From the NCBI GenBank assembly GCA_029265795.1, contig JAJUGV010000011.1, forward strand, positions 1-49,564: a DNA stretch of 49,564 nucleotides, written 5' to 3'. The notes beneath the pieces were generated by a model. The model saw only the letters and a list, made by a program, of their open reading frames with translations, was not told the origin of the DNA and searched no databases. The stretch is from Alcaligenaceae bacterium (GTDB taxonomy: Bacteria > Pseudomonadota > Gammaproteobacteria > Burkholderiales > Burkholderiaceae_B). Made by a program: the position numbers and the translations under genes. The stretch's first letter is position 1, and every line of letters begins with the position of its first letter. Positions 40,010 to 49,316 of this stretch are shown in pieces.

Positions 40010-40096
40010 ATGCGTACCACTTTTCAGTTTTTCTTCTTTTACTTTTACGCTTTTCCAAAGCCGCTGGTGGAGGAAGGGAACGTTCGTACGCACTAA
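40010..40096 (+). CDS. Phe/Tyr-rich leader peptide of aroG
   Basis: This 28-codon gene encodes MRTTFQFFFFYFYAFP followed by a polar tail and a TAA at 40094-40096. Seven Phe and two Tyr codons fall within eleven residues (5-15), a bias like PheL of enteric bacteria. It sits directly upstream of a terminator hairpin and aroG, so its translation should sense charged tRNA-Phe (and perhaps tRNA-Tyr). No Shine-Dalgarno is visible, which may mean leaderless or weak translation. It is too short for standard gene calling. Confidence 0.82.
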   Translation: MRTTFQFFFFYFYAFPKPLVEEGNVRTH

Positions 40097-40127
40097 AACA
40101 AGTCGAATCCCAAAAAAGCCGCCAGCG
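40062..40127 (+). promoter_or_regulatory. Candidate antiterminator pairing in the aroG leader RNA
   Basis: Segment 40062-40070 can pair with 40119-40127 over nine positions (eight Watson-Crick and one G-U). The second segment overlaps the 5' arm of the terminator hairpin, so the two structures exclude each other. A ribosome stalled at the early Phe codons would leave the first segment free and favour read-through into aroG. A further 7-bp pairing (40011-40017 with 40086-40092) may add another layer. Confidence 0.55.
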
Positions 40128-40149
40128 CAGAAGCTAGGCGGCTTTTTTT
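40112..40149 (+). terminator. Attenuator terminator upstream of aroG
   Basis: A perfect 12-bp stem (40112-40123 with 40137-40148) ends in a run of seven T residues (40143-40149), a strong Rho-independent terminator. It lies between the leader-peptide stop and the aroG start, so it must be conditional for aroG to be expressed. Confidence 0.85.
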
Positions 40150-40189
40150 GTATTCGCCCAGCTGCTGGCCAAACCCAATGGAGCTTACT

Positions 40190-41284
40190 GTGTCGCACAA
40201 TACTGATGATTTACGGATCCGTGAAATAAAGGAACTGTCGCCCCCTGCGCATGTGATGCGTGAATTTCCGTGCACAACCGAAATTTCTTCGGTGGTCTTT
40301 GGGGCGCGTCGGGCGGTACACGACATTCTGAACGGCGCCGATGATCGCATGGTCGTAGTGATCGGGCCGTGTTCCATTCACAATCCTGAAGCAGCGCTCG
40401 ATTATGCGCGGCGACTAGTAGAGCAGCGCGAGCGGTTTGCGGGCGAACTGGAAATCATCATGCGGGTGTATTTCGAGAAACCCCGCACCACAGTAGGCTG
40501 GAAGGGGCTGATCAACGATCCGGCGCTGGATGGCAGCTTCAATATCAACAAGGGCTTGCGTACCGCGCGTGAGTTGCTCATTCAGGTCAATGAGCTTGGT
40601 TTGCCGGCGGGGTGCGAGTTCCTTGACATGATTACACCGCAATACATCGCCGACCTCGTCTCTTGGGGAGCAATCGGTGCTCGTACGACTGAAAGTCAGG
40701 TGCACCGCGAGTTGGCCTCCGGGTTGTCATGCCCCGTTGGCTTCAAGAACGGCACCGACGGCAACACCAAGATTGCGGTGGACGCCATGTTGGCCGCTTC
40801 CCAGCCGCATCACTTCTTGTCGGTCACTAAGGGTGGGCATTCGGCCATTGTCTCCACCGTCGGCAATAAGGATTGTCATGTCATCCTTCGCGGCGGGAAG
40901 GCGCCCAATTACGACGCAGACAGTGTCAACGCTGCCGCGGAGATGATCTCTAAGGCGGGGGTGCTGCCGCGCCTCATGGTTGATGCCAGTCATGCCAATA
41001 GTTCCAAGGACTACCGCAAACAGCCCTTAGTTATCGACGACGTGGCCAAGCAGGTCGAAAGTGGGTCGAATTACATTTTTGGTGTCATGGTTGAAAGCAA
41101 CCTGGTAGCGGGACGCCAGGATTTGGTTGCGGGGCAAGAGCTCGTCTACGGTCAGAGCATTACCGATGGCTGCATTGATTGGGATTCTTCGGTGGCGGTG
41201 CTGGAACGTCTGGCCGAGGCCGTCAAGGCTCGCCGTCAGCGCGCCTCGCAATCAGCAAATGCCCTGATCGGCAGCGCTGCCTGA
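40190..41284 (+). CDS. aroG: 3-deoxy-7-phosphoheptulonate (DAHP) synthase, class I
   Basis: The enzyme condenses phosphoenolpyruvate with erythrose 4-phosphate in the first step of aromatic amino acid synthesis. I choose the GTG at 40190 (364 residues; MSHNTDDLRIREIKEL) because GGAG lies six bases upstream and the N-terminus aligns with E. coli AroG. The ATG at 40178 and a TTG at 40148, inside the terminator, are less likely. Motifs VVIGPCSIHNP, the KPRTTVGWKGLINDP active-site block and VDASHANSSKDY are present. Expression should be controlled by the upstream Phe/Tyr attenuator. Which amino acid feeds back on the enzyme is not decided. Confidence 0.94.
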   Translation: MSHNTDDLRIREIKELSPPAHVMREFPCTTEISSVVFGARRAVHDILNGADDRMVVVIGPCSIHNPEAALDYARRLVEQRERFAGELEIIMRVYFEKPRTTVGWKGLINDPALDGSFNINKGLRTARELLIQVNELGLPAGCEFLDMITPQYIADLVSWGAIGARTTESQVHRELASGLSCPVGFKNGTDGNTKIAVDAMLAASQPHHFLSVTKGGHSAIVSTVGNKDCHVILRGGKAPNYDADSVNAAAEMISKAGVLPRLMVDASHANSSKDYRKQPLVIDDVAKQVESGSNYIFGVMVESNLVAGRQDLVAGQELVYGQSITDGCIDWDSSVAVLERLAEAVKARRQRASQSANALIGSAA

Positions 41285-41299
41285 AAAAGGTAGTATGAG

Positions 41300-41336
41300 C
41301 GCAACCCCCCGTGCTCACAGTGGTGCAGGGGGTGCG
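41300..41336 (+). terminator. Weak hairpin after aroG
   Basis: A run of cytosines at 41305-41310 can pair with guanines at 41328-41332, extended by CGCA/TGCG at the base with one bulged A. There is no T-run. It lies 16 bp after the aroG stop and before the next gene, so it may reduce read-through. Confidence 0.3.
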
Positions 41337-41380
41337 TGCCAAGCGGTTGTGCACGCTGATATTTCCAAGGATAAACAAGC

Positions 41381-42814
41381 GTGAGTGCCATCCATACCCC
41401 AGTAAGCCGGCGCAGGGTGATACCGGCGGGTTTCATCGACGCATTACGGGATCGTTTCGGAGACCGAGTGTCCACTGCCGCTGCAGTCTGCGAGCATCAC
41501 GGCACCGACGAGTCGCCCTACGCCACGATGCCTCCCGATGCGGTGGTCTACGCACTGAGCACCGACGAGGTCGCCTGGGTGGCGGCGCATTGCAACAAGC
41601 ATCGGGTACCGCTAATTCCGTACGGCGTCGGGTCGTCACTCGAAGGTCATTTATTGGCGGTTCAGGGCGGCGTGTCGCTCGACCTATCCGGTATGAACCA
41701 GGTCATTACCGTTCATGCTGAAGACTTCACTGCGACGGTGCAGGCCGGTGTCACTCGCAAACAGTTGAACGACGAAATTCGCGATACGGGATTGTTCTTC
41801 CCCATTGATCCCGGCGCAGACGCTACTTTGGGGGGAATGGCCGCGACACGGGCTTCAGGTACCAATGCGGTGCGTTACGGCACGATGCGCGAAAACGTGG
41901 TTTCGTTGAAGGTGGTGACGGCCGACGGGCGTGTCATCAACACAGCAGGCCGTGCGCGCAAGTCATCAGCCGGCTATGACCTCACTCGCATCTTTGTGGG
42001 TAGCGAAGGCACGCTGGGCATCATTACCGAAGTCACCGTCCGCCTATATCCGCAACCCGAAGCCATTTCCGCCGCCATCTGCAATTTCCCCGATCTCAAG
42101 TCCGCCGTGCAGAGCGTGATTGAGGTCATTCAAATCGGCGTCCCGGTCGCGCGGGTTGAGTTTATGGACACGGCTGCCGTGCGCGCGACCAATGCGTATA
42201 GCAAGCTGGACCTCAAAGAATCGCCGCTGTTGCTGTTCGAATTCCACGGGAGCCCTTCGGCAGTGCGCGAACAGGCCGAAGCGGTGCAGGAAATCGCCCG
42301 AGACAACGGGGGCGAAGACTTTGCCTGGGCTGAACACCCTGAAGACCGCAGTCGCCTATGGACGGCCCGCCACAATGCTTACTTTGCGGGTCTGCAATTG
42401 CGGCCCGGTTGCCGCTCCAGTACCACGGATGTTTGTGTGCCGATTTCCCGCCTGGCAGACTGTGTTACGGAAACCGCAGCAGATCTCGACAAAGCCAGCT
42501 TTCCCTACACCATCGTGGGCCATGTGGGCGACGGCAATTTTCATGTCTTGATGTTGCTCGACCCTGATAACCCCGCTGAATTCGAGGAATCTGAAGCTCT
42601 GAATCGCCGGCTTGTCGAGCGGGCTATCGCCATGGAGGGCACCTGCACCGGCGAACATGGGGTGGGCCTGCACAAAATGGCCTTTATGGAAGCCGAGCAT
42701 GGCCGTGACGCGTTGGATCTCATGGCTGCACTGAAGCATGCCTTTGACCCCAACGATATTCTCAACCCAGGCAAGATCATCCCGCCTCCGCCAGTCGGCA
42801 AGCTTGTCGCTTGA
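41381..42814 (+). CDS. FAD-linked oxidase, D-lactate dehydrogenase (cytochrome) type
   Basis: The 477-residue flavoprotein has an N-terminal FAD_binding_4 domain (LIPYGVGSSLEGHLLAVQGG, then DPGADATLGGMAATRASGTNAVRYG, shown in parts). Its C-terminal FAD-oxidase domain carries GHVGDGNFHVLM and GEHGVGLHKM. The closest family is the LDHD/Dld2 group, which oxidises D-lactate or D-2-hydroxyacids. The start is GTG with AAGGA nine bases upstream. It precedes glcD by 36 bp on the same strand, so it probably belongs to the glycolate oxidase operon. Confidence 0.9.
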   Translation: MSAIHTPVSRRRVIPAGFIDALRDRFGDRVSTAAAVCEHHGTDESPYATMPPDAVVYALSTDEVAWVAAHCNKHRVPLIPYGVGSSLEGHLLAVQGGVSLDLSGMNQVITVHAEDFTATVQAGVTRKQLNDEIRDTGLFFPIDPGADATLGGMAATRASGTNAVRYGTMRENVVSLKVVTADGRVINTAGRARKSSAGYDLTRIFVGSEGTLGIITEVTVRLYPQPEAISAAICNFPDLKSAVQSVIEVIQIGVPVARVEFMDTAAVRATNAYSKLDLKESPLLLFEFHGSPSAVREQAEAVQEIARDNGGEDFAWAEHPEDRSRLWTARHNAYFAGLQLRPGCRSSTTDVCVPISRLADCVTETAADLDKASFPYTIVGHVGDGNFHVLMLLDPDNPAEFEESEALNRRLVERAIAMEGTCTGEHGVGLHKMAFMEAEHGRDALDLMAALKHAFDPNDILNPGKIIPPPPVGKLVA

Positions 42815-42850
42815 CGCTGCCTTGTCCGGGTCCACCAAGTGAGCAGCACC

Positions 42851-44344
42851 ATGAGCGCTAATGTCAGTCAATCCGACACGTCGACCCCGCCTGATTTCGA
42901 TGGCTTGCTGCGTCGCCTGTCCGGCCGCATTCCCGCTCATTGCATACTGACCCGCAGCGAAGACACCCGGCCATACGAGTGCGATGGCCTGTCACTGTAT
43001 CGGCAAGCGCCTCCTGTCGTGATCCTGCCCGAGGACGAGGCCCAGATCATCGAGGTGGTTCAGGCATGTCGTGCTTTCAATATTCCCATTGTTCCGCGCG
43101 GTGCGGGTACAGGCCTGTCGGGCGGCGCCATGCCTCATCCGCGCGGGGTGCTGTTGGGGGTTTCCAAGCTCAACCGGATTTTGCAGGTCAACCCAGAATC
43201 GGCAACAGCGGTGGTGGAGCCGGGGGTGCGTAATTTGGCGATATCCGAGGCGGCTGCGGCCGTCGGGCTTTATTACGCGCCTGATCCTTCCAGCCAGATC
43301 GCGTGTTCTATAGGCGGTAACATCGCTGAGAATTCCGGCGGCGTGCATTGTCTGAAGTATGGGTTGACCATACACAACGTACTCAGGGTCAGGGTTGTGA
43401 CCATGGATGGCGATGTCGTGGAGTTTGGCTCGGAAGCACCGGACAGTCCAGGCCTGGATCTCCTTGCGGCGTTCATTGGCTCTGAAGGCATGTTGGGTAT
43501 CGTGACCCAGGCCACCGTCAAACTCATACCTGTGCCCCGATGCGCGCGGGTCATCATGGCCAGTTTCCCCACTGTCGAAGCTGCAGGTGACGCCGTGGCG
43601 AATGTGATTGCCACCGGTATCGTGCCGGCCGGCCTCGAAATGATGGACAAACGTGCCACCCACATGGTTGAGCCCTTCGTGAATGCGGGCTATGACCTCG
43701 ACGCCGAAGCAATCCTCCTGTGCGAGTCCGATGGCACCCCTGAAGAAGTTGAAGATGAAATCCAGCGCATGAATGCGGTTTTCGCCGCCGCCGGAGCAAG
43801 TCGCCTACAGGTTTCTGCGACTGAAGAAGAGCGCGAGCGATTCTGGGCCGGTCGCAAAAATGCATTTCCCGCTGCCGGTCGCGTCTCACCCGATTACTAC
43901 TGCATGGACGGCACCATACCGCGCCGGCACCTGGCCCGGGTGCTCAAGGCGATTGCCGATATGGAAATCGAATACGGCCTGCGGTGTGCGAACGTGTTTC
44001 ATGCCGGCGACGGCAACCTGCATCCGCTTATTCTGTTCGACGCCAATATCCCCGAAGAAGTGGAACGTGCAGAGAAGTTCGGCGCAGCCATCCTTGAGTT
44101 ATGTGTCGAGGTGGGTGGCACGGTGACCGGCGAACACGGGGTGGGTATCGAAAAGATCAATCAGATGTGTGTGCAGTTCTCGCGCCAGGAGCTCGACTTT
44201 TTCCTGTCGCTCAAGAAGGGGTTCGATCCGCAGGGCCTGCTCAATCCTGAAAAGGTCATCCCGACGCTGGCTCGTTGTGCCGAATACGGGCGTATGCACG
44301 TTCATGCAGGCGAGCTGAGATTCCCTGACATACCCCGTTTCTGA
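42851..44344 (+). CDS. glcD: Glycolate oxidase subunit GlcD
   Basis: The 497-residue FAD subunit binds the flavin that oxidises glycolate to glyoxylate. Motifs are IVPRGAGTGLSGGAMPH, the IACSIGGNIAENSGGVHCLKYG block (given in parts), VFHAGDGNLHPLI and GEHGVGIEKI. The ATG at 42851 is chosen over a GTG at 42839; neither has a clear Shine-Dalgarno. It works with GlcE and GlcF in a membrane-linked complex and feeds electrons to the respiratory chain. Confidence 0.95.
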   Translation: MSANVSQSDTSTPPDFDGLLRRLSGRIPAHCILTRSEDTRPYECDGLSLYRQAPPVVILPEDEAQIIEVVQACRAFNIPIVPRGAGTGLSGGAMPHPRGVLLGVSKLNRILQVNPESATAVVEPGVRNLAISEAAAAVGLYYAPDPSSQIACSIGGNIAENSGGVHCLKYGLTIHNVLRVRVVTMDGDVVEFGSEAPDSPGLDLLAAFIGSEGMLGIVTQATVKLIPVPRCARVIMASFPTVEAAGDAVANVIATGIVPAGLEMMDKRATHMVEPFVNAGYDLDAEAILLCESDGTPEEVEDEIQRMNAVFAAAGASRLQVSATEEERERFWAGRKNAFPAAGRVSPDYYCMDGTIPRRHLARVLKAIADMEIEYGLRCANVFHAGDGNLHPLILFDANIPEEVERAEKFGAAILELCVEVGGTVTGEHGVGIEKINQMCVQFSRQELDFFLSLKKGFDPQGLLNPEKVIPTLARCAEYGRMHVHAGELRFPDIPRF

Positions 44345-44353
44345 GGAAGGTGG

Positions 44354-45442
44354 ATGGAGTTCGTGCTTTCTGAAATGATCGATCAGGTCATGACCGCCCG
44401 GGCCAGCCTCAAACCCTTGCTCATCCAGGGTGGGGGCACCAAGCAGTTCTATGGCGAAGCAGTCACCCCGGCCGGCAACGGTGGGGTGTTGGATGTTTCC
44501 GCATTTCAGGGGGTCATCAACTACGAACCCTCTGAATTGGTGGTGACGGCGCGTGCGGGCACACCATTGGTAGAAATTGAAAGCCTTCTCGCCGAAAATC
44601 GCCAGATGTTGGCTTTCGAGCCACCATGCTTCGGGCCTGCATCCACCATTGGTGGCTGTGTGGCTGCCGGCTTGTCGGGGCCACGTCGCATGATGGCAGG
44701 CAGTCTGCGCGACTTTGTGTTGGGTACCACCTTGCTGGATGCCAACGGCGTGGTGCTGCGCTTTGGTGGTGAAGTCATGAAGAACGTCGCCGGTTACGAC
44801 ATTTCACGCCTGCTGGCCGGTTCTATGGGCATATTCGGCCCTTTGCTGGAGGTTTCGCTCAAAGTTGCGCCGTTGCCGCTGGCGGAAGAAACTCGGGTAT
44901 TAGAGCTCGATGAGGTCGAGGCGTTGCGGCGGTTTAACACCTGGCGCAGCCAGCCTTTGCCTATTTCTGCTTCATCTTGGTTGCAAGAAAGGGGGCAGGG
45001 CGTTCTGCGGGTGCGCCTGTCAGGTAGCGAGCCTGCGCTAGCGAGTGCCGCGCGCGTGCTCGGTGGTGAACGCATGGATTCCGCTGAAGCTAACGCATGG
45101 TGGCAAAGCCTACGCAATCAGACCCACCCCTTCTTTCAGGCAAGACCGTTGTGGCGGCTGGCGCTGCCGCCCACGACGCCGCCGTTGGGCCTGGGCAATA
45201 TGCTCATCGAATGGAATGGTGGCTTGCGCTGGTTGGGCGACCACGACATAGAACCCGACTTCGTACGCAAGGCAGCCGCGCGCCACGGTGGGCACGCAAC
45301 GCTGTTCCGTCACGATGGCAGCCCCTCTGTCCCTGTTTTCCACCCCGTGGCGCCAGGTGTAAGGGCGATTAGCGAGCGCCTCAAGCAGGAGTTCGACCCT
45401 ACCGGCATGTTCAACCCCGGCAGGCTTTTCCGCGAGTTCTGA
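44354..45442 (+). CDS. glcE: Glycolate oxidase subunit GlcE
   Basis: The 362-residue subunit has a shorter FAD-binding domain with LLIQGGGTKQFYG (near 23-35) and FGPASTIGGCVAAGLSGPRR (near 95-114), and a C-terminal end in DPTGMFNPGRLF. A strong AGGAAGG Shine-Dalgarno precedes the ATG, 9 bp after glcD. Confidence 0.95.
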   Translation: MEFVLSEMIDQVMTARASLKPLLIQGGGTKQFYGEAVTPAGNGGVLDVSAFQGVINYEPSELVVTARAGTPLVEIESLLAENRQMLAFEPPCFGPASTIGGCVAAGLSGPRRMMAGSLRDFVLGTTLLDANGVVLRFGGEVMKNVAGYDISRLLAGSMGIFGPLLEVSLKVAPLPLAEETRVLELDEVEALRRFNTWRSQPLPISASSWLQERGQGVLRVRLSGSEPALASAARVLGGERMDSAEANAWWQSLRNQTHPFFQARPLWRLALPPTTPPLGLGNMLIEWNGGLRWLGDHDIEPDFVRKAAARHGGHATLFRHDGSPSVPVFHPVAPGVRAISERLKQEFDPTGMFNPGRLFREF

Positions 45443-45447
45443 GAATC

Positions 45448-46692
45448 ATGCAGACTAATTTGGCATCCTGGATCCGTGATACGCCACAAGGCGACCAGGC
45501 CGAAGAAATACTCCGGCGTTGTGTCCATTGCGGGTTCTGTCTGGCGACATGTCCCACTTATCAAGAGCTTGGCGATGAACTCGACAGTCCGCGGGGCCGC
45601 ATCTACCTCATTAAGCAAATGCTGGAAGGGGCGGAAGTCAGTGCATCGACGCAGTTGCATCTTGACCGTTGTCTGACCTGTCGGAATTGTGAAACGACGT
45701 GCCCATCGGGAGTTGAGTACGGCAAATTAGTGGATATCGGGCGGGCGGTCGTTGCAGAAAAAGTGGAGCGGCCGTTGGCGGAACGCATGCTTCGTGCTGC
45801 TTTGCGCCATGGTCTGAATTCCCCTCTGTTCGGCCCGGCCATGACATTGGGGCGTATCTTGCGGCCGTTGTTGCCACAAAATCTGCGCGGCAAGGTGCCC
45901 CTGCGGCAAGCGGCGCGCCCGTTGCCGCAAAACACCGCGCGGCACGCGCAACAGGTCATTATGCTGCAGGGCTGTGTGCAGCCGGCCATGATGCCCGCCA
46001 TCGACGAAGCCACCATACGGGTGCTTGACGCAGTGGGGATAGGCGCGCAGGTGGTGCCGGGTAGCAGCTGCTGTGGTGCCATCAATTTGCATCTCGATGC
46101 TCAGGATCGGGCGCTCGACCAGATGCGTGCAAATGTGGATGTGTGGTGGCCGCTGCTCGAAAGCGGTAAGGCGCAATACATCGTAGCCAACGCCTCTGGG
46201 TGCGGTGCCATGATGCGCGAATACGCCCACCATCTTCGCAATGATCCGAACTACGCAGATAAGGCAAAGGCACTGTCCGATGCGGTGCGCGATATCTCTG
46301 AAATTCTGGCACCCCATTCTGAAGAGTTGGGCCGACGCATCGGCGGTATTCCGGGACGCCATGCTTTTCACCCACCATGTACGCTACAGCATTGGCAGAA
46401 ATTACGCACCACTACCGAGAAAGTTCTGTCCGATCTTGGTTTCGATTTGGCGCCGTTCTCGGAATCCCACCTGTGTTGCGGCTCTGCCGGTACCTATTCC
46501 ATTACTCAAAAAGATCTGTCGCTTCGCCTGCGCAATCGCAAGCTGGAGCACATTCAGTCCACCAACCCGGACAGCATCATTTCCTCCAATATGGGCTGCA
46601 TCACCCATTTGCAGAGCGGGGCAGCCATGCCGGTCAGGCATTGGATTGAAGTGGTGGACGACGCACTGAGTCGTCGGCCGCCGCTACAATAA
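45448..46692 (+). CDS. glcF: Glycolate oxidase iron-sulfur subunit GlcF
   Basis: The 414-residue subunit has two 4Fe-4S motifs: Cys25, 28, 31, 35 and Cys75, 78, 81, 85. Two cysteine-rich CCG-type domains follow ([11 protein letters not shown] and [13 protein letters not shown]). It carries electrons from the GlcD/GlcE flavins. It starts 5 bp after glcE and stops 4 bp before mnmA. Confidence 0.96.
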   Translation: MQTNLASWIRDTPQGDQAEEILRRCVHCGFCLATCPTYQELGDELDSPRGRIYLIKQMLEGAEVSASTQLHLDRCLTCRNCETTCPSGVEYGKLVDIGRAVVAEKVERPLAERMLRAALRHGLNSPLFGPAMTLGRILRPLLPQNLRGKVPLRQAARPLPQNTARHAQQVIMLQGCVQPAMMPAIDEATIRVLDAVGIGAQVVPGSSCCGAINLHLDAQDRALDQMRANVDVWWPLLESGKAQYIVANASGCGAMMREYAHHLRNDPNYADKAKALSDAVRDISEILAPHSEELGRRIGGIPGRHAFHPPCTLQHWQKLRTTTEKVLSDLGFDLAPFSESHLCCGSAGTYSITQKDLSLRLRNRKLEHIQSTNPDSIISSNMGCITHLQSGAAMPVRHWIEVVDDALSRRPPLQ

Positions 46693-46696
46693 CGGC

Positions 46697-47812
46697 ATGT
46701 CCGATTCCACTTCCAAAAAGGGTCGCATCGTCGTTGGTATGTCCGGCGGTGTGGACTCCTCTGTAACCGCCTGGTTGCTGAAGCAGCAAGGCTACGATGT
46801 CCTGGGCCTGTTCATGAAGAACTGGGAGGACGACGATGACAGCGAATATTGCTCAAGCCGGCAAGACTGGCTGGATGCAGCCAGCGTGGCTGACCTGATT
46901 GGCGTCGATATTGAGGCCGTCAACTTTGCCGCCGAATATAAGGACCGCGTATTTGCCGAGTTCCTTCGAGAATATTCCGCGGGGCGCACTCCCAACCCTG
47001 ACGTGTTGTGTAATGCTGAGATCAAATTCAAGGCGTTTCTGGATCACGCCATGTCCCTGGGCGCAGAGCTGATCGCCACGGGTCACTATGCGCGCGTTCG
47101 TGCAATCGAGCACGACGGCGAGCGTGAGTTCCAATTATTGAAGGCGGTGGACGCAAGCAAAGACCAGAGCTATTTCCTCCATCGGCTGAACCAAGACCAG
47201 CTTGCTCGCACGCGGTTTCCGCTGGGTGAAATTACCAAGGCTGAGGTGCGTCGTATTGCTGCTGAAATCGGCCTGCCGAATGCCGGCAAGAAGGATTCCA
47301 CAGGCATTTGCTTCATTGGTGAGCGGCCGTTCAGAGAATTCCTGAATCGTTACCTGCCCACCAAGCCAGGCCCTATCAAGACTCCCGAAGGCAAAGTGAT
47401 TGGCGAGCATCAGGGGCTGGCATTCCATACCTTGGGTCAGCGCAAAGGCCTTGGCATAGGCGGGGTGAAGGGTATGCAGCGGGCGGATGGCACGGCCGAC
47501 GCTTGGTACGCTGCACGCAAGGATATCGCTACCAACACTCTGTATGTGGTGCAAGGGCATGATCATCCATGGTTACTGAACAAAGAGCTGGCGGCTACGG
47601 ACGCAAGCTGGATTGCGGGTCGTCCGCCTCAGATAGCCGGCTATGCCGCCAAGACGCGTTATCGGCAGGCCGATGCCGCCTGTGAACTAATACGCGTGGA
47701 AGGTAATGATTTCGATCTTCGGTTTGGCGAACCGCAGTGGGCCGTGACCCCAGGTCAGTCCGCTGTTCTATACGATGGCGATGTCTGTCTGGGTGGCGGG
47801 ATCATCGTCTAA
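46697..47812 (+). CDS. mnmA: tRNA-specific 2-thiouridylase MnmA
   Basis: The 371-residue enzyme adds sulfur to wobble uridine 34 of tRNA-Lys, -Glu and -Gln. The ATP PP-loop SGGVDS is at 16-21, and the catalytic cysteines are Cys105 (LCNAEIKF) and Cys205 (TGICFIGER). The 4-bp gap after glcF suggests possible co-transcription, although the functions are unrelated. Confidence 0.97.
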   Translation: MSDSTSKKGRIVVGMSGGVDSSVTAWLLKQQGYDVLGLFMKNWEDDDDSEYCSSRQDWLDAASVADLIGVDIEAVNFAAEYKDRVFAEFLREYSAGRTPNPDVLCNAEIKFKAFLDHAMSLGAELIATGHYARVRAIEHDGEREFQLLKAVDASKDQSYFLHRLNQDQLARTRFPLGEITKAEVRRIAAEIGLPNAGKKDSTGICFIGERPFREFLNRYLPTKPGPIKTPEGKVIGEHQGLAFHTLGQRKGLGIGGVKGMQRADGTADAWYAARKDIATNTLYVVQGHDHPWLLNKELAATDASWIAGRPPQIAGYAAKTRYRQADAACELIRVEGNDFDLRFGEPQWAVTPGQSAVLYDGDVCLGGGIIV

Positions 47813-47832
47813 CCCCTGTCACGGGTGAATGA

Positions 47833-48651
47833 ATGGACTTCTTCTTTCTAGGCAGCCTCATGCTGCTGGGGGCATTTGGCGGTTTCGCCGCCGGGCTGCT
47901 GGGAATCGGTGGCGGCATGATTCTCGTGCCGTTCATGATCATGCTCTTCCCACTGGTCGGCATGCCGCAAGACCTTATGGTGCATGTAGCCATCGCCACT
48001 TCCATGAGCACCATCGTTTTCACGTCGATGTCCAGCATGCGTGCACACCATCGCAAAGGCGCCATTCGTTGGGAGATCGTGGCACTGCTGGTTCCCGGCA
48101 TCATTGTCGGGGGGCTGCTATCAGGTGGAGCGGTGTTTTCCTACATCGACCCTGCCTGGCTGTCACTGGTGTTTGCATGCTTCGTCGCCTATTCGGGCGG
48201 TCGTATGATGTGGGGCAAGCAGCCGGCTGCTGAGCGTAGCATGCCAGGAAAACTGGTCACCTCGGCAGTCGGCGTGCTCATTGGTTTCCTGTCCGGCCTG
48301 GTGGGCGCCGGCGGCGGATTTCTCTCTGTTCCCTTTATGGTGCGTAGCAATGTGCCGATCCACAATGCCGTGGCGACGTCTGCAGCACTGGGGTTCTTCA
48401 TCGCAATAGCCAATAGTGCCGGTTATGTCGCGTCTGGACTATCCATGGAAACCGGCGTAGCAGGCATGTTCGGGTATATTCATCTGCCTACGATGTTGGG
48501 CATTGTTGTCGTCAGTATGCTGACCGCGCCTCTGGGCGCCAAATGCGCACATAGCCTGCCTGTAGCGGTGCTCAAGCGGGTGTTTGCCATGTTGCTGTTC
48601 GCCCTGGCCGGCTACATGCTTTACAAGTCGGCGGTGGCCTTCGGCGTCTGA
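47833..48651 (+). CDS. TauE/SafE-family membrane transporter
   Basis: The 272-residue membrane protein has about eight helices and the two TauE repeats, each starting with a glycine-rich motif: FAAGLLGIGGGMILVPFMI near residue 22 and GFLSGLVGAGGGFLSVPFM near residue 153. Members export sulfite, sulfoacetate or related anions, or take up others. Direction and substrate are not decided. It lies 20 bp after mnmA. Confidence 0.9.
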   Translation: MDFFFLGSLMLLGAFGGFAAGLLGIGGGMILVPFMIMLFPLVGMPQDLMVHVAIATSMSTIVFTSMSSMRAHHRKGAIRWEIVALLVPGIIVGGLLSGGAVFSYIDPAWLSLVFACFVAYSGGRMMWGKQPAAERSMPGKLVTSAVGVLIGFLSGLVGAGGGFLSVPFMVRSNVPIHNAVATSAALGFFIAIANSAGYVASGLSMETGVAGMFGYIHLPTMLGIVVVSMLTAPLGAKCAHSLPVAVLKRVFAMLLFALAGYMLYKSAVAFGV

Positions 48652-48698
48652 GGGAGCCGTTCAGGAAACAGCCTCGCCGCCTAGTGTTCGCGCCGGCC

Positions 48699-49316
48699 TT
48701 ATTTACGAGACGGGGCTGTTTGCGTAAAAGAAGGGCGCGTACGCAGCTTTTCTTCCAGCCTTTGCAGGTTAGGGTAGTGTTGCCGCCAAGCGAGTTCTTC
48801 GTTGCGCAAATCCAAATAGCCCAGCGCGCAACCCACTGCGACATCGGCAAGGCTGAAGTTCACGCCCATACAGAAGTTGGGTTGGTCTTCCAGCGAGCGA
48901 TTCATGTGGTCGAGCGCCGCATTGATCTTGCCCAGCTGGCGGTCGATCCAAGCCTGACTACGGAACTGGGGTTCGCGACGATTGTTTTCGATATTAATGG
49001 CCACGGCGGCGTCCAGTACGCCGTCTGCAATGGCTTCCCAGCACTTGACCGCGGCGCGCTCGCGCCCTTGTTGCGGCAACAGGCGTCCGACCGGCGAAAG
49101 GGTGTCTAGATATTCGACTATGACGCGGGAGTCGAACAACGCGCCGCCGTCATCCATGATGAGACAGGGAATCTTGCCCAGCGGGTTGTATTGCTGGACG
49201 ACGGAATCTTCAGCCCAGACATCCTCCAGAACGAATTCGTACTCCAGCTTTTTTTCGGCCAGCACGACACGCGTTTTGCGAACGTAAGGGCTTGTCAACG
49301 AACCAATAAGTTTCAT
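48699..49316 (-). CDS. Glutathione S-transferase family protein
   Basis: The 205-residue protein has a thioredoxin-like N-terminal domain (MKLIGSLTSPYVRKTRVVLAEKK), the cis-proline and glutathione-contact region NPLGKIPCLIMDDG and LFDSRVIVEYLD, and an all-helical C-terminal domain. The catalytic residue is probably the Ser in TSPYVRK. It resembles the YibF-like group. Substrate unknown. It diverges from the gene at the right edge. Confidence 0.9.
   Translation of the reverse strand: MKLIGSLTSPYVRKTRVVLAEKKLEYEFVLEDVWAEDSVVQQYNPLGKIPCLIMDDGGALFDSRVIVEYLDTLSPVGRLLPQQGRERAAVKCWEAIADGVLDAAVAINIENNRREPQFRSQAWIDRQLGKINAALDHMNRSLEDQPNFCMGVNFSLADVAVGCALGYLDLRNEELAWRQHYPNLQRLEEKLRTRPSFTQTAPSRK

Noticed and set aside
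40148-40189. Upstream TTG (40148) and ATG (40178) starts for aroG
   Set aside because: The TTG is inside the terminator hairpin. The GTG at 40190 has GGAG at ideal spacing and matches the AroG N-terminus better; the ATG at 40178 cannot be fully excluded.
42356-42940. 194-codon minus-strand frame opposite the D-lactate dehydrogenase-like gene and the start of glcD
   Set aside because: It is a shadow of two well-supported coding genes and shows no family motif.
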